A DNA stretch of 64,000 nt, from contig SYOX01000063.1 of NCBI GenBank assembly GCA_005804885.1, positions 1-64,000 of the forward strand. The letters are read 5' to 3'. This DNA is from Pseudomonadota bacterium (GTDB taxonomy: Bacteria; Myxococcota_A; Bradymonadia; Bradymonadales; GCA-2716585). Under the pieces are notes generated by a model that was not told the origin of the DNA, searched no databases, and saw only the letters and a program-made list of their open reading frames with translations. The translations under genes and the position numbers were made by a program. This document shows, piece after piece, positions 39,494-48,521 of the stretch. The stretch's first letter is position 1, and the number at the start of each line of letters is the position of its first letter.

Positions 39494-41146
39494 ATGGACA
39501 GGACGCCTTGGCGTATCATACTGCTGATCGTTCTGGTGGCCGCGGCGACCTTGCCGCTGGTGGCCAGCCCCCGTGAGATGACCACGGCCGACAGGCTCGC
39601 CATCCTCTACTCGCCGCAGTTCAACTTCACCCGCGAGGGCGAGCCGCTGATCCACGTCGGCGTGCTCGACGGGGTCTCCTCGGTCGAGTTCTCCTCCGAC
39701 GGCCCGCTCAAGGTGCTGCCCTTGGGGGACGACGGCCCGGAGCTGCTGGTCGACGGCCGCCGCAAGCTCACGATGGAGATCGAGGACGGGCAGGCGGGCC
39801 GCTACCGCCACTGGGTCGTCGTCGAGCGGGTGCCCTACGGCCAGCGGGCGCAGATGGAGCGGGCGGTGGACGGCTGGGTGCAGCGAGGTTACCTGCTGAC
39901 GCCTCACGAGGTCGGCGGGCTCTTCGCCGTCGGCGGCCGCCGCTTCGACAGCAGGGTCGTGCTGCTGGGGGTCGGCGGCTTCCCCGAGCGCGCCGACGCG
40001 CTGGAGCTGGCCGACAGGCTCAGCGACCGCTTCGGGATCGAGACCGAGCAGCACGTCGAGCTGCTGGAGCACTCCAGCGGGACCTTGCGGCTGTCCGGCA
40101 TCGGCGGCGAGCTGATCCACAAGGACGTCATCTGGATCTCGGGTCAGGCGCCCGATCAGACCTTCTCGGTCAAGACCCCCAAGGGCGAGCGCCGCTTCAA
40201 GGGCGGGCTGGTCTTCACGGTCGATCACGCCGGGATGCTCTCCGTGGTCAACGCCGTGCCGGCCGAGGCGCTCGTCAAGGGCGTCGTCCCGAGCGAGGTC
40301 TACACCTCCGCGCCGATGGAGTCGCTCAAGGCGCAGGCGATCGCGGCCCGCGGCGAGGTGCTCAGCTACCTCGGGGTGCGCCACCTGGCCGACCCCTTCC
40401 TGATCTGCAGCGACGTCCATTGTCAGGTCTACTCGGGGCTCAGCAACGAGAACCCGCGCACCAACGAGGCCGTCGAGCAGACGCGCGGCGAGGTCATGTT
40501 CGAGGGCGCGAGCCTCTCGGGGGACTGGCGGATCGTCGACGCCCGCTACAGCTCAAGCTGCGGCGGCCACACCGAGCACAACGACCTCGTCTGGGGAGGC
40601 CACGCCGAGCCCTACCTGCGCGGGCGCCTCGACCTCGACAAGGGGAGCGGCGAGTTCGATCAGGGCGTCAACGACCGCAACATCGACCGCTGGCTCAACG
40701 CCAACGTCAAGTCCTGGTGCAACACCGCGAGCTTCGGCGGCAAGAACACCTTCCGCTGGAAGCGCTCGATCGACGTCGGTGATCTTGAGGAGCACCTCGA
40801 TCACCACAAGCACATCGGCCGCATCAAGAACGTCGAGATCCTTGAGCGCGGCGTCTCGGGCCGCGTCACCCGGATGCGCTTCGTCGGCGAGTCCGACCAG
40901 CTTGAGTTGAACCGGGAGCTGGCGATAAGGCGCGCCTTCGGGGGGCTGCGCTCGTCGATGTTCTCGATGGAGATAGAGCGCGACAGCAAGGGCTACCCCA
41001 GGCGCTTCGACTTCGTCGGCGGCGGCTTCGGCCACGGCTCGGGCATGTGCCAGACCGGCGCGATGATGATGGGCCAGGCCGGCAAGCCCTACGACGCCAT
41101 ATTGTCTCATTATTACAAAGACATACGGCTTCAGCGCCTCTACTGA
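39494..41146 (+). CDS. SpoIID/LytB-domain protein
   Basis: 550 residues from ATG 39494. N-terminal membrane helix or signal peptide (IILLIVLVAAATLPLVA). A middle region of beta strands precedes the SpoIID/amidase-enhancer domain (about 250-550): YRGGLVFTVDHAG-like start, VPAEALVKGVVPSEVYTSAP, ESLKAQAIAARGEVLSYLG, DVHCQVYSGL, ARYSSSCGGHTEHNDLVWGG and FVGGGFGHGSGMCQTGAMMM. SpoIID members act on denuded glycan strands of peptidoglycan; here the site of action would be the periplasm. Convergent overlap of 7 bp with the FGE-like gene. Confidence 0.9.
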   Translation: MDRTPWRIILLIVLVAAATLPLVASPREMTTADRLAILYSPQFNFTREGEPLIHVGVLDGVSSVEFSSDGPLKVLPLGDDGPELLVDGRRKLTMEIEDGQAGRYRHWVVVERVPYGQRAQMERAVDGWVQRGYLLTPHEVGGLFAVGGRRFDSRVVLLGVGGFPERADALELADRLSDRFGIETEQHVELLEHSSGTLRLSGIGGELIHKDVIWISGQAPDQTFSVKTPKGERRFKGGLVFTVDHAGMLSVVNAVPAEALVKGVVPSEVYTSAPMESLKAQAIAARGEVLSYLGVRHLADPFLICSDVHCQVYSGLSNENPRTNEAVEQTRGEVMFEGASLSGDWRIVDARYSSSCGGHTEHNDLVWGGHAEPYLRGRLDLDKGSGEFDQGVNDRNIDRWLNANVKSWCNTASFGGKNTFRWKRSIDVGDLEEHLDHHKHIGRIKNVEILERGVSGRVTRMRFVGESDQLELNRELAIRRAFGGLRSSMFSMEIERDSKGYPRRFDFVGGGFGHGSGMCQTGAMMMGQAGKPYDAILSHYYKDIRLQRLY

Positions 41147-42552
41147 GGGGGTTGGGGCGGCGCGCCGCGCGCGCACCTGAAGCCGATCGCGTCGTCGCGC
41201 GTCTCGGGGGGGGCGAAGAAGCGGTAGGCGGAGCGTGCGCCGCTGCCTGCGAAGGACCACGAGCCGCCGCGCAGCACCTTCGCCTCGGCGTTGGCCTCGT
41301 GGATGGGGTCCCTGTCGGCGCTCTGGGCGTAGGCGTCCTTGTTGAAGCCGTCGGCGGTCCACTCCCAGACGTTGCCGGCCATGTCGAGGGCGCCGAAGGG
41401 GCTTGCGTTCTGGGGGAAGGCGCCGACGGGCGAGGAGGTCTCGAAGCCGTCGGTGGTGCCGAAGCCGGCCAGCTCGCCCCAGTTCAGGAAGGTGGGCTCC
41501 CAGTCCGGGCCCCAGGGGAACTCCCGGTCGTCCTTGTCGCCGCGGGCGGCCTTCTCCCACTCGGCCTCGGTCGGAAGCCGCTTGCCGGCCCACTTGCAGA
41601 AGCGCTCGGCCTCCTGCCACGTCACGCACGCCACCGGGTGGTCCGCCGCCTTGAGCCCCGCCTCGCCCTCGCCCCCTATCGACCAGGTGCCCTCCTCGGC
41701 GTCGTAGATCGAGCACCTGTCGAGCTGCACCGGCGTGCAGACGCCGCTGTTGACGCATTCTTGATAGCGGGCGTTGGTCACCTCGACCTTGTCGATCGAG
41801 AAGGCGCTGATGAAGACGGATCTTCTGGGCACCTCTCGCTCAAACCAGGAGTCCTCGCAGTCCGCCGGCTCGCCGTAGGTGTCTCGGCACAGCGCCACCC
41901 CGAGCGCCGCGCGGCTCGCGTCGGTGCCCCGTTCGAAGGGGCCTGCGGGGACCTCGACCATCGCCTCGGTGTCCATCGGGTCCAGGCCGCAAAGCGGCCC
42001 TTGCAGGTCGGGGCAGAGCGCGCGAAGGCGCCCGAGGTCGCGCTGGACGCGGGGCTGGAGGTCGTCGAGGTGGGCTGCGCGGGTCATCCCGCAGGCCCGC
42101 TCGACCATCGCGCGGGCGTCACAGGCCGAAAGCGCCGCGATCTGTCGGGCGTTGACCTGGAGCTCCAGGACCTCGATCCGCGCCCTCCCGTCGACCGCGC
42201 AGGCCTCTCGCTCACAGCGCAGCCCCCGCGCGCACGACGCGCGCGGGCCGCAGGCCTGGCCGAGCTCGCCAGCGACCGCCGCCGCCGGGTGGCGGCACTG
42301 CGCGTGGACGCGGGCGGTCGCCTCGAAGAAGCGCGGGAGCGACGGGCACCTCGCCGCCGCCAGCCTGCACTGCGTCAGCGCCTCCTGGCAGCGCCCCTCG
42401 GCGGCGAGCGCCTCGCAGCCCCGATGGGCCTCCTCGGCGCCGGCCAGATCGGGGCAGGCGCTCTGGGCGACGCTCGCCGTCAGCGTCGCGACGATGCCTG
42501 CGGCGGTCATCGCGATCAGCGGCGTCAAAGAGGGGAAGGGCCAGCGGGTCAT
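41140..42552 (-). CDS. FGE-like (SUMF1/EgtB/PvdO fold) secreted protein A
   Basis: 470 residues from ATG 42552. Signal peptide (SLTPLIAMTAAGIVATLTAS), then about 170 residues rich in Cys and Ala with CGPRASCARGLRCEREAC, then an FGE-sulfatase domain (about 200-470): VEVPAGPFERGTDASR, ISAFSIDKVEVTNARYQECV, PVACVTWQEAERFCKWAGKR, LPTEAEWEKAARG, MAGNVWEWTAD, LRGGSWSF and IGFRCA. The CxxxxC pair that does catalysis in true formylglycine-generating enzymes is absent, so sulfatase activation is unlikely. Second gene of an operon with a close paralogue; residues encoded by 41351-41688 are almost identical between them. Confidence 0.88.
   Translation of the reverse strand: MTRWPFPSLTPLIAMTAAGIVATLTASVAQSACPDLAGAEEAHRGCEALAAEGRCQEALTQCRLAAARCPSLPRFFEATARVHAQCRHPAAAVAGELGQACGPRASCARGLRCEREACAVDGRARIEVLELQVNARQIAALSACDARAMVERACGMTRAAHLDDLQPRVQRDLGRLRALCPDLQGPLCGLDPMDTEAMVEVPAGPFERGTDASRAALGVALCRDTYGEPADCEDSWFEREVPRRSVFISAFSIDKVEVTNARYQECVNSGVCTPVQLDRCSIYDAEEGTWSIGGEGEAGLKAADHPVACVTWQEAERFCKWAGKRLPTEAEWEKAARGDKDDREFPWGPDWEPTFLNWGELAGFGTTDGFETSSPVGAFPQNASPFGALDMAGNVWEWTADGFNKDAYAQSADRDPIHEANAEAKVLRGGSWSFAGSGARSAYRFFAPPETRDDAIGFRCARGAPPQPPQ
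41351..41688. repeat. near-identical duplicated block, copy 1
   Basis: 338 bp with only three mismatches to 42751-43088 (about 99% identical), with sequence identity dropping sharply at both ends. Lies in the FGE domain coding region. Signature of recent gene conversion or partial duplication. Confidence 0.9.
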
Positions 42553-42557
42553 CTTGC

Positions 42558-43706
42558 TCAAGGGGTCTTGGCGCATCGAAAGCCGATGGCGTCGTCGCGG
42601 GTCTCGGGCGTTTCAAAAAAACGGTAGGTGGTCCGCGCCCCATTGCCGGCGAAGGACCACGAGCCGCCGCGGATGATCCGCTCGGCGGCGCTGGCCTTGT
42701 TGACGGGATCCTGACCGGGGCAGGCGCGGTAGTAGAGGTCGTCGCGCCAGTCGGCGGTCCACTCCCAGACGTTGCCGGCCATGTCGAGGGCGCCGAAGGG
42801 GCTTGCGTTCTGGGGGAAGGCGCCGACGGGCGAGGAGGTCTCGAAGCCGTCGGTGGTGCCGAAGCCGGCCAACTCGCCCCAGTTCAGGAAGGTGGGCTCC
42901 CAGTCCGGGCCCCAGGGGAACTCCCGGTCGTCCTTGTCGCCGCGGGCGGCCTTCTCCCACTCGGCCTCGGTCGGCAGCCGCTTGCCGGCCCACTTGCAGA
43001 AGCGCTCGGCCTCCTGCCACGTCACGCACGCCACCGGGTGGTCCGCCGCCTTGAGCCCCGCCTCGCCCTCGCCCCCTGTCGACCAGGTCTCCGAGGTCGT
43101 GTCGTAGACGTTGCAGGCGCTGTAGTCGATCGCGGGGCAAGCCCCCGCCGCGGAGCAGGCGGCGTACTGAGCGTTGGTGACCTCGTGCTTGTCGACGTAG
43201 AAGGCGCTCAACGCGATGCGCCGCTGGGGCGTCTCGCGCTCAAACCATGAGGCGGCGCACTCAGCGGGGCGAGAGTAGGTCTGTCGACACAGGTCCAGGC
43301 CTCGCCTTGCGCTGGTTCGATCGGAGCCTCTGCGAAAGGCGCCGCCCTGGATCAGGAGCATGTCGGCGCCGTCGGCGCCCTTGATCACGGCCGGCAAGCC
43401 CTGGCCCGAGCTGCGCTCGCAGGCCTGCTGCGCCTGAACCTGGTGTCGGGTCAGCATCGCCGCTCTGGCGTCGAGGGACGCGCCTCGGGCGATGTTCAGC
43501 GCCTCCGTGAAGATCTTGGCGGCGCCACAGGGATCGGTCGGCAGCGCGTCGAGCGCGTTGATCGTCAACGAGAGCGCTCGCTCCTCGGGATCAGGGATCT
43601 GGGCGGGAGCGTCGCCCCACGCGGGCAGCGCCGTGACCAGCGCCGCCGTCAGGACGAGAGGGTGGAGTTTGAGGGCGCGCCGTCGCGCGGGGTCAATCGG
43701 TGACAT
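42558..43706 (-). CDS. FGE-like (SUMF1/EgtB/PvdO fold) secreted protein B
   Basis: 382 residues from ATG 43706. Signal peptide about 1-31 (LHPLVLTAALVTALPAWG), a short helical N-terminal region and an FGE-like domain (about 115-382): LLIQGGAFRRGSDRTSARRG, LSAFYVDKHEVTNAQYAACS, the block shared with protein A, and IRGGSWSFAGNGARTTYRFF to IGFRCAKTP. As in A, no catalytic CxxxxC pair. First gene of the tandem; the stop lies 5 bp before the start of A. Likely surface or periplasmic binding proteins; ligand unknown. Confidence 0.88.
   Translation of the reverse strand: MSPIDPARRRALKLHPLVLTAALVTALPAWGDAPAQIPDPEERALSLTINALDALPTDPCGAAKIFTEALNIARGASLDARAAMLTRHQVQAQQACERSSGQGLPAVIKGADGADMLLIQGGAFRRGSDRTSARRGLDLCRQTYSRPAECAASWFERETPQRRIALSAFYVDKHEVTNAQYAACSAAGACPAIDYSACNVYDTTSETWSTGGEGEAGLKAADHPVACVTWQEAERFCKWAGKRLPTEAEWEKAARGDKDDREFPWGPDWEPTFLNWGELAGFGTTDGFETSSPVGAFPQNASPFGALDMAGNVWEWTADWRDDLYYRACPGQDPVNKASAAERIIRGGSWSFAGNGARTTYRFFETPETRDDAIGFRCAKTP
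42751..43088. repeat. near-identical duplicated block, copy 2
   Basis: Partner of 41351-41688 at a constant 1400-bp offset, same orientation; three substitutions. Confidence 0.9.
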
Positions 43707-43955
43707 CGCTCGTGTGTGATGGACCCGCAGGGCAAAAGGGCGAGCGCGGGTCTCCTCTTATGGCATGGAGGCCGCATCGACGCCAGAGGCGGGCCCGAAG
43801 GGGCGGCGAGGGTGTCGGCGATGAATTTGACGTGGTGGGTATCATTTGATATTCGGTGAGTGGCCAAGAGTGCGTAGAATAGAAGGCGATGCTTCACGGC
43901 GTCCTCTTGCAAGGACAGCCCCTTGGTCCCTTCGAACCAACGAGGCGAGGTCGTT
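43707..43955. promoter_or_regulatory. divergent promoter region
   Basis: About 250 bp between the FGE-like operon and the giant coiled-coil gene. An AT-rich part around 43828-43890 holds TTCGGT-N17-TAGAAT (TAGAAT at 43875-43880) as a candidate plus-strand promoter. I see no clear operator. Confidence 0.35.
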
Positions 43956-46900
43956 ATGACGGCATCGGATCAGGATGCCAGGAAGAGTCCCGGCCATGAG
44001 CGAGAGGGGAGGGATCCTTCTGCGCTCGATGTCGCCGCGGGCACCGACAGCGCCGACTTTGATCTCGACATCGACGTCGACTTCGACGCCGCCGAGCCGG
44101 AAGAGATCTTGCTGCTTGATGACGACAGCGACGACGAAGACGTCTTCGACCTGAGCAAGGACGGCGCCCTCGAAGCCCAGGAGGTTGTCGAGGGAGAGGG
44201 CTTGCGCAAGTTGGATGAGAGCGAGCTCGTCGATGAGGTGATCGAGGGAGAGGAGTTCGACCTCTTCGAGTTCGTCGAGGATGCCAGCGATGAGGCGCAG
44301 CCGCCGTCGCCTCCCTCTGAGTCCAGGCCGCCGACGGGGGCCGATCCCCGCGTCCTCGGGCGGGTCAATATCGGCCCTCGCTCCTCGGCCCCACCCGAGA
44401 GCAGCGCCTTCAAGGATCTTCAGCGCCGCAAGCAGGAGCTCGAAGGGGAGTGCATGGCGCTCGAAGCGCAGCTTGAGCAGGCGATCAGCAAGCTCAAGTC
44501 CAATGAAAACCGGCTGACCGAGACCCAGCGCGCGCTCGATCTCTCCTCCCAGGCCCTGTCCGTGAGCGAGGCGCAGCGCCGATCGCTCGTCGAGCAGATC
44601 GCCGTGAGCATGGTGGAGGGCGAGGGGGGCAACCGCGACGACCTGGAGGTCTGGATCGCGGAGCTGGAGGCCGAGGCCGAGACCCGCGAGAAGGAGCACC
44701 GCGCCCGCGTCCGGGATCTTGAAGGGGCGCTGGAGGCCGCCAGCGTCGATGAGGGCTCCCTGAACGCGCGCGAAGCCCGGATCGTAGCCCTCGAAGGCGA
44801 GATCGAGGCGATCCGGGCCCGGGCTGCGGAGGCCAACGCGGCCAAGAGCGCGCGCATCGCGGCGCTGGAGGCCGAGGTGGCGCGCATGGCTGGGGCCGAT
44901 GCGGCGGCTGCGGGCGGCGAGCTGGCCTCCGAGGCGCTGATCCGCGAGAACGAGTCGCTGCGCTTCAGGATTCAGACCCTGGAGCCCGCCCTGGAGATGT
45001 CTCGCAAGAAGAACGAGACCTACCGCGGCGACGTGGCCCAGATGAAGAAGTCCGTGGCCGACGCGCAGGAGGAGCTCCTGGCCGTCAAGGCCATCAAGGA
45101 GCGGGCCGAGGCCGCCGAGCGCGGTCTGGCGACGATCGAAGCCGAGCGCGACGCCCTCAAGGCCGAGATGGACGGGATCAGCGCCCGCCTGATCGCCCTT
45201 GAGGCCGAGCGCGACGCGGCCGACGCGCAGAAGGCCGAGATCACCTCCAGAGCCATCGAAGCCGAGCGGCAGCGCGACGCGTTGACCGCGCAGATCTCGA
45301 CCGCAGAAGAGGCCCACGCGCAGGTCAAGGCGGCTCTGGACGAAGCCATCGGCCTCCAAGAGAAGCTCCAGCGCAAGTCCATGGAGGCCGCCCAGGAGCG
45401 CGAGCGCCTCGTCGCCGAGGAGATCGCGGGCCTCAAGAGCGCCCTTGAGGCCGCCCGCGAGGGCGACTCCGATCAGCGCACCCACGCCGCATCACTCCAG
45501 AGCGCCTTGGAGGCCCTCAAGGCCGAAGGCGAGGCGATCAGCGGGGCCCTCAAGGCCGAAAACGAGGCCATCAAGGCCGAGCGAGAGGCCCTCAAGGCCG
45601 AAAACGAGGCGGCGCAGGCCGAGGTGGAGCGCACCCAGGCCCTCCATCTGGCCCTTGAGGCCGAGCGCGAGGCCCTCGCCGTGAAGGCCGCCGCGAACCA
45701 GGCCGACCTCCGGGCGCTTCAGGAGCGCCTCGACGCCGCCGAGGCGCGCTACGGCGCACTCGATCGCGATCTCGCCGAGGCCACCTCGGCCCGCACCGCG
45801 CTGGAGAACGAGCGCGAGTCGCTGCTGGAGCGGACCCGCGACCTCCAGGAGGAGATCGTCGCCGCGAAGGCAGAAGCTCAAGCCGCTCAGGATCTCCTGA
45901 ACGATCGCGATTCCGAGGCCGATAAAGCCAGGGTCCTGGCCCTCGAAGAGGCCAACGCCCGCGTCGCCGACCTCAACGCGCGCGTCGAGCAGCTCGAGAT
46001 CGAGGGCGACGGGCTTCGCGTCCAGCTCGTCGCCGCCCAGGCCGGCGCCCTGCGCGCCGAAGCCTTTGAGTTCGCCCTCCAGGGCGTGCGCGCCGACCTC
46101 CCCTCCTTCGACGTCGACCTGGAACACTCGGTCGCCTCCAACGACCCCCCCACTGTCATCCAGGGCCTTGATGCCCTTGGCGCCGAAGACCTCGCCCTCC
46201 TCCAGGGGATCCGCGACGGCGAGCGAGAGGTGGTTCGCCTCCGAGCCGAGGTCGACACCCTGAGGGCCGCCTGTGAGGGCCTCGACGCCGATCGAGAGGT
46301 CCTGCAGATGCAGCGCGATGCCCTCGAAGAGGAGCTCGGCGCGCTCAAGCAGGACCTCGGCGCCCAGGCCGAGCGCGCCGCCGATCAAGACGTCGAGCGC
46401 GGCCGCCTCCAGGAGACGCTCCAATCCATCGGCGTCGAGAACGAGGAGCTCAAGCGCAGCATCCAGGCCATGGTCTCCGAGTTCGAGGTCCATCACGCCG
46501 ACGACGAGGACGCGCAGGCCGCTCACGGGCGCGCAGAGGCCCTCTCCGCCGAACTCGCTCGGCAGCTTGAGGGCAACCAGGATCTCTCCAGGCGACTCGA
46601 TGAGGTCCTCGAAGAAGTCCTCCTGCTTCGCAACCAGCTCGAAGAGCGCCCCGACGCCGCCGAGTTCCAGGAGCTCCAAAGCCGACTCCTTGAGCTGGAG
46701 TCCGAGGTGGCCCGCACTCCCCAGGACGGCGGCGCCCAGGTCGACGCCCTGCGCGCCGAATACGAAGACCTCGCCGGCGCCTACGAGGCCCTCCAGCAGT
46801 CCCACTTCGAACGCGGCAAGCAGCTCATGAGCGCCCTGGCCGACGCCGAGCGCATGCGCGCCAACCTCGTCCGCATCGCCCAGGAGCTCTCCGCCGTCCG

Positions 46901-48047
46901 CGAGGAGGCCGACAGCCTCGCCCGACACAACGAGCAGGTCGAGGCGCGAAACGACGAACTCGCCCGGCGCGTCGCGACGCTTGAACAAGAAGTCGCCGGG
47001 ATCTCAAAGCCCGGCCGTGGCTCCCTTCCAACCATCGAGGCCCTTGAGCGCGAGATCAAAGCCTCAAACAGCGCCCTCAGCGTCGATCGGGCCGCCATCC
47101 TCTCAGCCTCCTCGCTTGGGATCCACGAGGGTGACCTGGACTTCGACAGCAAAGCCGCCAGCCCCGCCAACATCCGCGAGCCCATCGACGGCGCCTACCC
47201 CCGCGGCTATGTCCTGACCGACGACGAGCTGTCCGACGATCAGGGGCGCGCCCCGAGCGGCCCCACGACACAGATCGGCGTCCACGTCGATTACATCGAC
47301 AAAGCCCCCAAGTCCCCGACCACCCAGTTCGGCGTCTCCATCCACGGCGATGATAGGCACCGAGTCGCCGACTTTGACGTCGACGACGACTTTGACGATT
47401 TCGAACCCCGGACGAACTTCCTGGGGAGCCACCCCGATGACGACCTGGAGGATGACCTCGTGCGGCCTCCCGTCAACGTGCTGAGCTCTGACTTGAGCCT
47501 CGACATGGAGAGGGACGAGGGGCTGCAAGGGCGCGGCTCGGACGACAGCGATCTTGACGATCCTGACTTCTTCGATGACGAAGACGACGACTTCGACGAC
47601 TTCGAGCCCGCCAGCCCCAACATCTCGCCCGGCGCCGAGGAAGACGAGGATCCATACGGCGATGACTTCTTCGACGCGCCCTCCGCAAGAGACGAAGGTC
47701 AGGCCAGGGACTTCTACGGCGGCAAAGCGTCCTACGATACCCCTGGGCTTGAGGACGATATCCTCGAAGACCTTGAGTCCTTCGACGACCCCCTCGTCGA
47801 TCGCAACAGCGCGCCGACCATCGACCCCATCTCACACCTGGAGTCCAACAACCTGATGGACGCCTGCCCCAACGCCGACTTCAGCCGCGCCAAGGGCGTC
47901 GACCACCGCGGGGGCTTTCTTCTGGCGATGGCCAACGGCGAGACGACCATCAAGGACATCATCGAGCTGTCCAGCAGCGTCCTGGACAGCGGCTCGGCCG
48001 CCCAGCTCGTCGTCGAGATGCTCCAGAGCGGCGCCTTGCGCCTCTGA
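43956..48047 (+). CDS. giant coiled-coil protein with acidic ends
   Basis: 1363 residues from ATG 43956, with GAGGCGAGG ahead of it. N-terminal acidic segment (DFDLDIDVDFDAAEPEEILL, DDDSDDEDVFDL), then about 900 residues of nearly unbroken heptad coiled coil (runs of EAERDALKAE, LEAEREAL and KAENEAIKAE type), then an acidic disordered part with repeats TTQIGV/TTQFGV and DDFDDFEP, and a C-terminal helical module (GGFLLAMANGETTIKDIIEL, GSAAQLVVEMLQSGALRL) like the winged-helix-type modules that end many myxobacterial proteins. No signal peptide, so cytoplasmic. Comparable in plan to polarity or cytoskeletal scaffolds such as AglZ/FrzS, but homology is not claimed. Confidence 0.88.
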   Translation: MTASDQDARKSPGHEREGRDPSALDVAAGTDSADFDLDIDVDFDAAEPEEILLLDDDSDDEDVFDLSKDGALEAQEVVEGEGLRKLDESELVDEVIEGEEFDLFEFVEDASDEAQPPSPPSESRPPTGADPRVLGRVNIGPRSSAPPESSAFKDLQRRKQELEGECMALEAQLEQAISKLKSNENRLTETQRALDLSSQALSVSEAQRRSLVEQIAVSMVEGEGGNRDDLEVWIAELEAEAETREKEHRARVRDLEGALEAASVDEGSLNAREARIVALEGEIEAIRARAAEANAAKSARIAALEAEVARMAGADAAAAGGELASEALIRENESLRFRIQTLEPALEMSRKKNETYRGDVAQMKKSVADAQEELLAVKAIKERAEAAERGLATIEAERDALKAEMDGISARLIALEAERDAADAQKAEITSRAIEAERQRDALTAQISTAEEAHAQVKAALDEAIGLQEKLQRKSMEAAQERERLVAEEIAGLKSALEAAREGDSDQRTHAASLQSALEALKAEGEAISGALKAENEAIKAEREALKAENEAAQAEVERTQALHLALEAEREALAVKAAANQADLRALQERLDAAEARYGALDRDLAEATSARTALENERESLLERTRDLQEEIVAAKAEAQAAQDLLNDRDSEADKARVLALEEANARVADLNARVEQLEIEGDGLRVQLVAAQAGALRAEAFEFALQGVRADLPSFDVDLEHSVASNDPPTVIQGLDALGAEDLALLQGIRDGEREVVRLRAEVDTLRAACEGLDADREVLQMQRDALEEELGALKQDLGAQAERAADQDVERGRLQETLQSIGVENEELKRSIQAMVSEFEVHHADDEDAQAAHGRAEALSAELARQLEGNQDLSRRLDEVLEEVLLLRNQLEERPDAAEFQELQSRLLELESEVARTPQDGGAQVDALRAEYEDLAGAYEALQQSHFERGKQLMSALADAERMRANLVRIAQELSAVREEADSLARHNEQVEARNDELARRVATLEQEVAGISKPGRGSLPTIEALEREIKASNSALSVDRAAILSASSLGIHEGDLDFDSKAASPANIREPIDGAYPRGYVLTDDELSDDQGRAPSGPTTQIGVHVDYIDKAPKSPTTQFGVSIHGDDRHRVADFDVDDDFDDFEPRTNFLGSHPDDDLEDDLVRPPVNVLSSDLSLDMERDEGLQGRGSDDSDLDDPDFFDDEDDDFDDFEPASPNISPGAEEDEDPYGDDFFDAPSARDEGQARDFYGGKASYDTPGLEDDILEDLESFDDPLVDRNSAPTIDPISHLESNNLMDACPNADFSRAKGVDHRGGFLLAMANGETTIKDIIELSSSVLDSGSAAQLVVEMLQSGALRL

Positions 48048-48048
48048 G

Positions 48049-48501
48049 CTACTCGATCTTGGCGGCGCCCAGCCGCCCGTCGAGAGACTCGAAGTAATCC
48101 GCGATGTTGCGCGCGTTCTGCCCCAGATCTCCCGGCGCGTCGTGCCCCTCGCTCGCGACATGGACCCGCGAGACAAAGGGGCTGCGCTTCTTGACGTTGA
48201 CCTGGATCTGGTGCCGCCAGCCCGTCAAGCGCATCGTCATCTCGGCCTTGATCACGCCCGACGCCCGGTCCTCCTGGGTCACCGCCCAGCCCTCGCGATC
48301 GCGCGCGGCGGCCAGCGCCTCGTCGTAGACCCTGTCGTAGCCAAGCTGGTAGGTCCGGGGCAAGAGCTTCGGATACTCGATCGTCTTGCCCGTCTCGACC
48401 CGGTTGATCGTCGGCCACACCGAGGCCGACACCATGATCGCGGTGGCCAGGAGCCCGGCGACGACGACCAGGGCGATCAGCGCTTTCCTCAAGAACGACA
48501 T
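48049..48501 (-). CDS. DUF1499-like membrane-anchored protein
   Basis: 150 residues from ATG 48501. N-terminal membrane helix (ALIALVVVAGLLATAIMVSA), then a domain with the DUF1499 pattern: YPKLLPRTYQLGYDRVYDEA, AARDREGWAVTQEDRASGVI, RLTGWRHQIQVNVKK, SRVHVASEGHDAPGDLGQNA and a final helix. Role unknown. Third gene on the minus strand behind the two tandem lipoproteins; its stop almost touches the convergent coiled-coil gene stop. Confidence 0.82.
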   Translation of the reverse strand: MSFLRKALIALVVVAGLLATAIMVSASVWPTINRVETGKTIEYPKLLPRTYQLGYDRVYDEALAAARDREGWAVTQEDRASGVIKAEMTMRLTGWRHQIQVNVKKRSPFVSRVHVASEGHDAPGDLGQNARNIADYFESLDGRLGAAKIE

Positions 48502-48521
48502 TCAGACCTCATCTGGGCGGG

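Noticed and set aside
41140-43706. Sulfatase-activating enzymes
   Set aside because: The catalytic CxxxxC pair is missing and no sulfatase gene is near.
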